This document shows, piece by piece, positions 42,089-47,274 of a stretch of 47,274 bases of DNA. The number at the start of each line of letters is the position of its first letter. Positions within the stretch are counted from its first letter, which is position 1. The notes beneath the pieces are model-generated. The model saw only the letters and a program-made list of their open reading frames with translations, did no database searches and was not told the origin of the DNA. The DNA is from Hoylesella buccalis ATCC 35310 (GTDB lineage: Bacteria; Bacteroidota; Bacteroidia; Bacteroidales; Bacteroidaceae), in contig NZ_ADEG01000111.1 of the NCBI RefSeq assembly GCF_000177075.1, forward strand, positions 1-47,274, read 5' to 3'. The position numbers and the translations under genes were made by a program.

Positions 42089-43753
42089 ATGAAAAAACTA
42101 CTGTTATATCTCTTGCTGTTGGGACTAATGCCTAACAGTCTATTCGCCCAAAAGGACAAAAACCACCTTTTTGAGGCGGCCAAAAACATGGAACTGTTCA
42201 ACGCCGTTTATAAAAATCTGGACCTGATGTACGTAGACACCCTTGATGCCAATGACGTGATTGGCACAGGCATCAAGAGCATGCTGCGCAGTCTGGACCC
42301 CTACACAGAATATTACCCAGAGAGCGAAACGCAAGAATTGCGGCAGGCCCTGTCTGGAAAATACGGCGGCATCGGTGCGCTCATCCGCTACAACCAACAG
42401 CTGAAGAACGCCGTGATTGACGAGCCTTATGCCAACATGCCGTCGTCGGAAGTGGGGTTGAAGAAAGGGGACATCATCCTACAGATAGACGATTCGACGA
42501 TGGTAGGCAAAGACACGAAGTATGTGAGTGAGCATCTGAGGGGAGAACCAGGCTCGACCTTCGTCTTAAAGATTAAGCGACCGTCAACGGGCAAGGTGAT
42601 GAAATTCAAGGTGAAGCGCCGTGCCATTCAGATGCCCGCCATTCCCTACTACGGCATGGTGGCCGGAAACGTGGGCTACATCAATCTGCTTCAGTATTAC
42701 GAAGGCTGTGCGAAAGAGGTGCGACAGGCTTTCATCGACCTGAAAAAGCAAGGAGCCAAAGGTCTCATCTTGGACCTGAGAAACAATGTAGGTGGCTCCG
42801 AACAGGAAGCGGTAGACCTCGTGAACATCTTCGTTCCAAAGGACATCACGGTGGTAACGAACAAAGGAAAGCTGAAACGTGCCAACATAACGTTCAAAAC
42901 GCGCATGGAACCAGTCGATGCCTCCATGCCCATCGTGATTCTGGTCAACGGCATGACGGCCAGCGCCAGCGAGATTACGGCTGGGTCGCTGCAAGACTTA
43001 GACCGCGCGGTCATCATGGGAACCCGCACTTTCGGCAAGGGATTGGTGCAGATGACCACAAAGCTGCCCTACAACGCCAACATGAAAGTGACCACAGCTC
43101 ATTATTACATTCCCAGCGGACGCTGCATCCAGGCCATCAATTACAAACACACGGCAGGGCGCAACAGTGCCACACAGCTGCCCGACTCGCTGACCAGCGT
43201 GTTCCACACCAAGAACGGACGCGAGGTAAGGGACGGCGGAGGCATCATGCCGGATGTGGAAATCAAGCCCGACACCATCGCCAACATCTCGGCTTATCTG
43301 CAACGCGGAGACAGCACGGAGACGATGTTCAACTATGTGGTTGACTACATCAGCAAGCACAAGACCATCGCTCCCGCCAGCGAATTTACGCTCACGGACA
43401 CCGAATACAACGAGTTTAAGCGGCTGGTTTTGAAAAACAAGTTCACCTACGACCCCGGAACGGAGAAGATTTTGGCCGAATTGGAGAAGATGGCTAAATT
43501 TGAAAAGTATTATGAGGATGCCAAGCCTGAGTTTGAGGCTTTGAAGAAAAAGCTGACACACGACGTGGCAAAAGACTTGGAGCTGAACAAGGATGAACTG
43601 AAACAAATGATTGCCACAGACATTGTTACGGCTTATTATTTCCAAGCCGGGGCGGTTCAGCTTGGTTTGAGATACGACAAACAGACGAAAGAGGCCATCA
43701 AACTGCTCCAGATGCCTGAAGAATACAACAAACTTCTCATGCCCAAGAAATGA
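42089..43753 (+). CDS. S41 family C-terminal processing peptidase
   Basis: The start at 42089 gives 554 residues with a signal peptide (MKKLLLYLLLLGLMPNSLFA), so it acts in the periplasm. A PDZ domain covers about residues 80-175 (GIGALI, LKKGDIILQIDDSTMVGK). The S41 domain follows, with LILDLRNNVGG, then TASASEITAG with the likely nucleophile S292. The paired lysine K317 is in FGKGLVQ, 25 residues later as in characterised CtpA enzymes. A C-terminal helical region of about 130 residues is typical for the Bacteroidetes CtpA/Prc group. Substrates are unknown. It lies upstream of the PorT-like barrel. Confidence 0.93.
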   Translation: MKKLLLYLLLLGLMPNSLFAQKDKNHLFEAAKNMELFNAVYKNLDLMYVDTLDANDVIGTGIKSMLRSLDPYTEYYPESETQELRQALSGKYGGIGALIRYNQQLKNAVIDEPYANMPSSEVGLKKGDIILQIDDSTMVGKDTKYVSEHLRGEPGSTFVLKIKRPSTGKVMKFKVKRRAIQMPAIPYYGMVAGNVGYINLLQYYEGCAKEVRQAFIDLKKQGAKGLILDLRNNVGGSEQEAVDLVNIFVPKDITVVTNKGKLKRANITFKTRMEPVDASMPIVILVNGMTASASEITAGSLQDLDRAVIMGTRTFGKGLVQMTTKLPYNANMKVTTAHYYIPSGRCIQAINYKHTAGRNSATQLPDSLTSVFHTKNGREVRDGGGIMPDVEIKPDTIANISAYLQRGDSTETMFNYVVDYISKHKTIAPASEFTLTDTEYNEFKRLVLKNKFTYDPGTEKILAELEKMAKFEKYYEDAKPEFEALKKKLTHDVAKDLELNKDELKQMIATDIVTAYYFQAGAVQLGLRYDKQTKEAIKLLQMPEEYNKLLMPKK

Positions 43754-43848
43754 GCCACACACGATAACAGCTCACGTTTTCTGTTTTATTTTATCTCTTC
43801 GCATGCAAGATTCCTGCGAACCTGATGTTCTGTCTATAAACAAACATC

Positions 43849-44577
43849 ATGGTTATGCGCAAAAAATTATGGAGTCTTGCACTCGTCGTGTGGCCTCTTT
43901 TCGCCACGGCAAAAGTAACATGGAACGTCAAGGGAGCATTGGGGTCCAGTGCATTCATCGCCAACAGTGGAGAATCTCCACAGCTGTCCTATCGGCTGGG
44001 CGGGGGTATGGCAGTACCCTTGGGCCGCACTTTCTACTTCCAGCCATCCCTTTATCTGGCCAATAAAGGTTTCAAGTTTAACGGATATTTCGGCAACGAG
44101 CAAATCAGTGAGGCGCACTATCATGTCAACATGCACTACGTTGAGTTGCCGTTGAACATTGTCGCCCACATTCACCTGACCGATGACCTTTACCTGAATC
44201 TCTACACAGGGCCTTACATCGCATGCGGTCTTAACAGCAAGGCCAAAGTCAGCATGGCGAATAGCGACTACAAACACACCTTCAAGGAGAATCTGTTTGA
44301 GCAAGGAAGCAAGATGCTGGGCAACAGCTATAATGAAGAAAAGAAATTGGTGGAACTACCAAAGTTCAAACGCATGGACGTAGGACTTCAATCTGGTGTG
44401 GAGCTGGACATCAATCGAATCATCATTGGGGTCGAAACAAGCTTTGGACTCACCCCCGTAACTAACCAACCCATCGTGAAGGAAGACGTTGTGTTGCAAG
44501 TGGTTCAAGCCTTACTCTTAGGAACCGCCACCCCCCATCATTTTGTGTTTCAAGCTACGGTGGGCTATCGGTTTTGA
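43849..44577 (+). CDS. PorT-like outer-membrane beta-barrel protein
   Basis: The 242-residue protein has a signal peptide (MRKKLWSLALVVWPLFATA after an optional MV) and then an alternating beta-strand pattern. It begins TWNVKGALGSSAFI and contains FYFQPSLYLANKGFK, HYVELPLNIVAHI and LNLYTGPYIACGL. The ELPLN and GPY blocks are typical of the OMP_b-brl_2 / PorT family of Bacteroidetes. It ends VFQATVGYRF with the C-terminal aromatic expected of a barrel. Function is unknown. It is 95 bases after the S41 peptidase gene. Confidence 0.85.
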   Translation: MVMRKKLWSLALVVWPLFATAKVTWNVKGALGSSAFIANSGESPQLSYRLGGGMAVPLGRTFYFQPSLYLANKGFKFNGYFGNEQISEAHYHVNMHYVELPLNIVAHIHLTDDLYLNLYTGPYIACGLNSKAKVSMANSDYKHTFKENLFEQGSKMLGNSYNEEKKLVELPKFKRMDVGLQSGVELDINRIIIGVETSFGLTPVTNQPIVKEDVVLQVVQALLLGTATPHHFVFQATVGYRF

Positions 44578-44610
44578 GAACGACAGAACACGGTGTAGCA
44601 TTGCGACATC

Positions 44611-44698
44611 AAACGCATAGACTTTGAAGGACAAACCCATTGACTTTGAAGGCCAAAGTCAATGGGTTTGTGCACCAAAGGCATTGAGTTTGCAGCAG
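44611..44698. repeat. 22-bp-period tandem repeat, four units, with palindrome
   Basis: Units start at 44611, 44633, 44655 and 44677. Units 1 and 2 share GACTTTGAAGG; unit 3 is inverted relative to unit 2. The 13-base arm CCCATTGACTTTG and its complement CAAAGTCAATGGG flank a five-base centre, a strong hairpin. It lies between the convergent barrel and nitroreductase genes and could act as their terminator. Confidence 0.85.
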
Positions 44699-44717
44699 CC
44701 TGTTGTTCAGTTATATA

Positions 44718-44739
44718 GGAACGTAGTTTGTTACGTTCC
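44718..44739. terminator. small hairpin near the nitroreductase 3' end
   Basis: GGAACGTA (44718-44725) and TACGTTCC (44732-44739) form a perfect 8-bp stem with a six-base loop. There is no T run, so a terminator role is uncertain. Confidence 0.4.
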
Positions 44740-44815
44740 AGACACAACGTAACAGTGCATCAAAATACTCACGCAAGGTTTTGATACATCCGCCACAAAG
44801 CGATGAAACCTAGCT

Positions 44816-45418
44816 TTACTTCAAGAACAACAATCGCTCTTCCAACGGCTCAAAAGTCTTCTCTCCCGGCTCGCCCGCAGGTACGCCAAAGGGCATCTGC
44901 GCACGGAGTTTCCAGTCGGCATCTATCTTAAATTCCTTGGCAACCACCTCATCAATAATCGGATTGTAGTGCTGTAAGGATGCGCCGAAACCAGCATCTT
45001 CAAGGGCTGTCCAGATGGTAAACTGGTGCATGGCGTTGGTATGTTCTGACCAAACGGGGAAATTGTCTGCGTAAGTGGGGAATTTTTCCTGCAACTGTCG
45101 CACGGGAGCTTGCGCTTCGTAATACAAAATGGTGCCATAACCACTCTGAAAAGACTCGTTGATCTTCGCCTCCGTCTTGGCGAAAGCGTCGGCAGGAACG
45201 ATGGCACGCAGCACATCCTTGGTCAGCTCCCACAACTTGTGATGGTGTTCACCCAGCAACACGACGATGCGTGTCGATTGACTGTTGAACGCCGACGGCA
45301 CATGCTTCACGGCCTGCGCCACCAATTCACGGAGGGCATCATCTGTGATGGGCGATTCATTTTTCAATGCATAATAACTACGGCGATGCGCAACGGCATC
45401 TAAAAAACTTCTGCTCAT
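44816..45418 (-). CDS. nitroreductase family protein
   Basis: The 200-residue protein belongs to the FMN-dependent nitroreductase superfamily, nearest in look to the short Frm2/Hbn1-like group. It starts MSRSFLDAVAHRRSYYALKN with the RRSYY FMN-binding stretch. Further blocks are VPSAFNSQSTRIVVLLGEHH, FQSGYGTILYYEA and LEDAGFGASLQHYNP. Such enzymes are cytosolic and reduce nitro groups, quinones or fatty-acid signals. The real substrate is unknown. The gene is monocistronic. Confidence 0.92.
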   Translation of the reverse strand: MSRSFLDAVAHRRSYYALKNESPITDDALRELVAQAVKHVPSAFNSQSTRIVVLLGEHHHKLWELTKDVLRAIVPADAFAKTEAKINESFQSGYGTILYYEAQAPVRQLQEKFPTYADNFPVWSEHTNAMHQFTIWTALEDAGFGASLQHYNPIIDEVVAKEFKIDADWKLRAQMPFGVPAGEPGEKTFEPLEERLLFLK

Positions 45419-45490
45419 AATTCGTATTCTACTTTAGTTGGATGTAAAAAATAAACTTCTGACTATCAATTTCATCAGAAATCCATGTTA

Positions 45491-45498
45491 CAAATATA
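45491..45498 (-). promoter_or_regulatory. candidate -7 element of the nitroreductase gene
   Basis: The minus strand reads TATATTTG, a perfect TAnnTTTG, 73 bases before the ATG. No -33 box is seen. The remaining 45500-45800 holds no gene or hairpin that I can recognise. Confidence 0.4.
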
Positions 45499-45804
45499 TC
45501 AAAAATTCCGCACACCCCCACTCGTTCGGCGAAGAAAATGTAGAAAAAATGGGGTGACACCTTATTTAATATAACCTACATGCGAATATAACCTACCGGG
45601 AAATGATGTTTGAATGGGGCAGAACAAAATGAAACTCCCTCCATCTGTCATAAACATTACAGAGCTACTATTGGGCATTCTCTATCTTCATATCCTGTAG
45701 GCATACTCTGATTTGGGACGCCCGCTGTTGAGATTTCTGCAATGAGAGACATAAAAGAGACATAACGGCAACGCCTCACAGACACGATTTTTTTTGTTTT
45801 AATA

Positions 45805-45836
45805 TTTGGTTATTTTAAATAAAAAATTTAAATTTG
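45805..45836 (+). promoter_or_regulatory. promoter of the TIG/NHL lipoprotein gene
   Basis: TTTG (45805-45808), 20 bases, TAAATTTG (45829-45836): both boxes match exactly. The leader to the ATG at 45979 is about 135 bases. Confidence 0.65.
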
Positions 45837-45978
45837 CCCAGTACAAGTAACAACCTAAAACCAAACATACTGAAAAACATTTCTGCGTACCATTTTTGAC
45901 TGGTCGATGATTCGTCATGCTCCAGAAAAAAAATAATACGAATTGAAACGATAACCTAAATATCAAATATACGAGTCT

Positions 45979-47274
45979 ATGAAAAAAACCTTTTACCTAT
46001 CCTTATTATTAGGATGTCTGTGTATGGTAGGCTGTAAAGACGACAGCACGGATAGTGGTCAGCCTTATGACCCCAACCGACCGGCTACCTTTACGGAATT
46101 CACGCCCACAGAAGGTGCCGTGCGCACACGCATGTACATCAAAGGCAGCAACTTTGGTACAGATGAATCCAAAATTCATGTAAACATCGGTGGCAAACGC
46201 GCCAAGGTCATTGGAACCGACGGCAACACTATCTATTGTATGGTGCCAAGTCGGGCCTACAGCGGAGAAGTTGTAGTAATGATGGAAGGCGAGAAGGGCG
46301 ATACGGCGCAGACCTACACGTTTGACCAGAAATTTACCTACAACACAAGAACGGTCGTAGGCACCTTGCTTCGTAAAGTGGATGAGAACAACGAGTCGGG
46401 TTTCTCGGACGGCAGTTTTGACGGAGAGGCATCGGTTCCATCAAACGACTGGTTGGTATTCGACCCCAAACCACAAAACGGTGGGGATAAACTATTGTTC
46501 TCAAGTAACTATTACGATGGGCTGCGGGTACTGAACCTTACCCAGCGAACCGTCACTCGACTGTTCCCAAGGTCGCAATATAAAAGCATGCACTCCTTTA
46601 CTTTCTCTGTGGACGGTGACACGCTGTTCTTCCCAGATGACAACGGACAAGCTACCAGTTCACAGCTGGCCAATATCTATTATGCGCTTCGGTCTGAAAA
46701 TTTCCGCAAGATACGTCCATACAACTATGCCCCTTGCAGCTACGCCATGGTATGCATGCCTGATGGTTACAAATTTTATTGCTGTTGGAAAAATGCAGCC
46801 GTCTATCGCATGGGTGATAACTCTGGTGGAATACCACATGTAGATAATGACCGCGTATTATGCTTCAAGCTAGATCAGCTGGTTGCAACAGGTGGGGAAC
46901 AAACGGTGATGATCCTCCATCCATCGGGTAAATACATGTATATGTTCAGTAAAAAGCGTGGAGCTATTTTACGTTCTAACTATAACCCAACAACCCACAT
47001 GTTCGAGGGCCTGACCATCATAGCAGGCTCACTGACCCAAAGGGGAGCACAGGAAGGTATTGGTTCAACCGCTCGATTCCACACAACCTGGGCGGGTGTA
47101 TTTGTTAAGAACCGAGAGTATGTAAATAATCCTCGTCCAGACGGCGAGTTATATGACTTCTATTTTACTGATAGTGGCAATCACTGTATCTGGAAACTCA
47201 CGCCTGACGGCGTTGCCAGCATTGCGGTGGGCCGAAGCAATTATACGGCTGACCACCAGTACTCGGGCTATGTA
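45979..47274 (+). CDS. IPT/TIG-domain lipoprotein with NHL-like repeats (cut by window end)
   Basis: The frame is open from 45979 to the last base: 432 codons with no stop. It starts MKKTFYLSLLLGCLCMVGCK, a lipoprotein signal with a lipobox cysteine near residue 19, followed by an acidic stretch (DDSTDS) typical of surface export. An IPT/TIG beta-sandwich follows at about residues 37-120 (FTPTEGAVRTRMYIKGSNFG). Propeller-like blocks of the NHL type come after (LLFSSNYYDGLRVLNL, YFTDSGNHCIWKLTPDG). Such proteins often accompany SusC/SusD pairs as surface glycan-binding proteins. The next genes are outside the window. Confidence 0.88.
   Translation, partial: MKKTFYLSLLLGCLCMVGCKDDSTDSGQPYDPNRPATFTEFTPTEGAVRTRMYIKGSNFGTDESKIHVNIGGKRAKVIGTDGNTIYCMVPSRAYSGEVVVMMEGEKGDTAQTYTFDQKFTYNTRTVVGTLLRKVDENNESGFSDGSFDGEASVPSNDWLVFDPKPQNGGDKLLFSSNYYDGLRVLNLTQRTVTRLFPRSQYKSMHSFTFSVDGDTLFFPDDNGQATSSQLANIYYALRSENFRKIRPYNYAPCSYAMVCMPDGYKFYCCWKNAAVYRMGDNSGGIPHVDNDRVLCFKLDQLVATGGEQTVMILHPSGKYMYMFSKKRGAILRSNYNPTTHMFEGLTIIAGSLTQRGAQEGIGSTARFHTTWAGVFVKNREYVNNPRPDGELYDFYFTDSGNHCIWKLTPDGVASIAVGRSNYTADHQYSGYV

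Noticed and set aside
43867..44304. 145-codon minus-strand frame opposite the PorT-like gene
   Set aside because: It is antisense to a gene with a signal peptide, barrel pattern and terminal aromatic residue; no domain was recognised.

Overview
The window looks like chromosomal DNA of a Prevotella-like member of the Bacteroidales. This is an inference from three things. The gene content includes a SusC/SusD pair, NigD-like and TIG lipoproteins, an S41 peptidase, a PorT-like barrel, and SUF and pta-ackA operons. The promoters fit the Bacteroidetes pattern TTTG-N19..21-TAnnTTTG, with several perfect matches. Shine-Dalgarno sequences are scarce. No rRNA, prophage, intact insertion sequence or CRISPR array is visible. 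One tRNA (Asn, GTT) is present.

Layout. 1-3.1 kb: an AAA_14/DUF4143 ATPase gene with a 23-bp repeat array upstream and near-identical 38-bp direct repeats on either side, then kbl. 3.4-7.5 kb (minus): a DUF1080 protein, radC, a family 2 glycosyltransferase and efp. 7.6-12.9 kb (plus): rpmH, then a tight operon of a PASTA protein, an RluD-type pseudouridine synthase, ddl, an acyltransferase and a NigD-like lipoprotein. 13.1-18.6 kb (minus): an outer-membrane barrel, then pta-ackA. 18.8-23.8 kb (minus): susC-susD. 24.2-28.2 kb: a Fic protein, a WYL regulator, rnhB and a small unknown gene. 28.2-38.1 kb (minus): sufBCDS and rimP-nusA-infB. 38.9-47.3 kb: an SDR/zinc-ribbon fusion, a DUF4160/DUF2442 pair, tRNA-Asn, an S41 peptidase, a PorT-like barrel, a nitroreductase and a TIG/NHL lipoprotein cut by the window end.

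Most genes are housekeeping: Fe-S assembly, translation and transcription factors, acetate formation and peptidoglycan precursor synthesis. The less ordinary content lies between genes. (i) At least seven intergenic regions carry degenerate tandem arrays with a unit of exactly 22 bp. Two of these sit inside homologous non-coding elements of about 330-400 bp whose landmarks keep the same spacing. (ii) Octamer arrays of the (CAACTYGT)n type lie just upstream of three minus-strand genes. (iii) A pair of inverted, self-palindromic arms resembles a REPIN. (iv) A 72-bp G/C-rich tandem repeat sits inside the pta-ackA operon. (v) A repeat carries two perfect promoters. (vi) Palindromes sit inside or next to the promoters of the Fic gene and the DUF4160/DUF2442 pair, both of which encode a likely DNA-binding domain. 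(vii) A terminator-like hairpin lies a few bases after the predicted start of the rimP-nusA-infB transcript.

Promoters, operators, terminators and start-site choices were read by eye and not tested. Protein functions rest on recognised motifs and family resemblance, not on a search.
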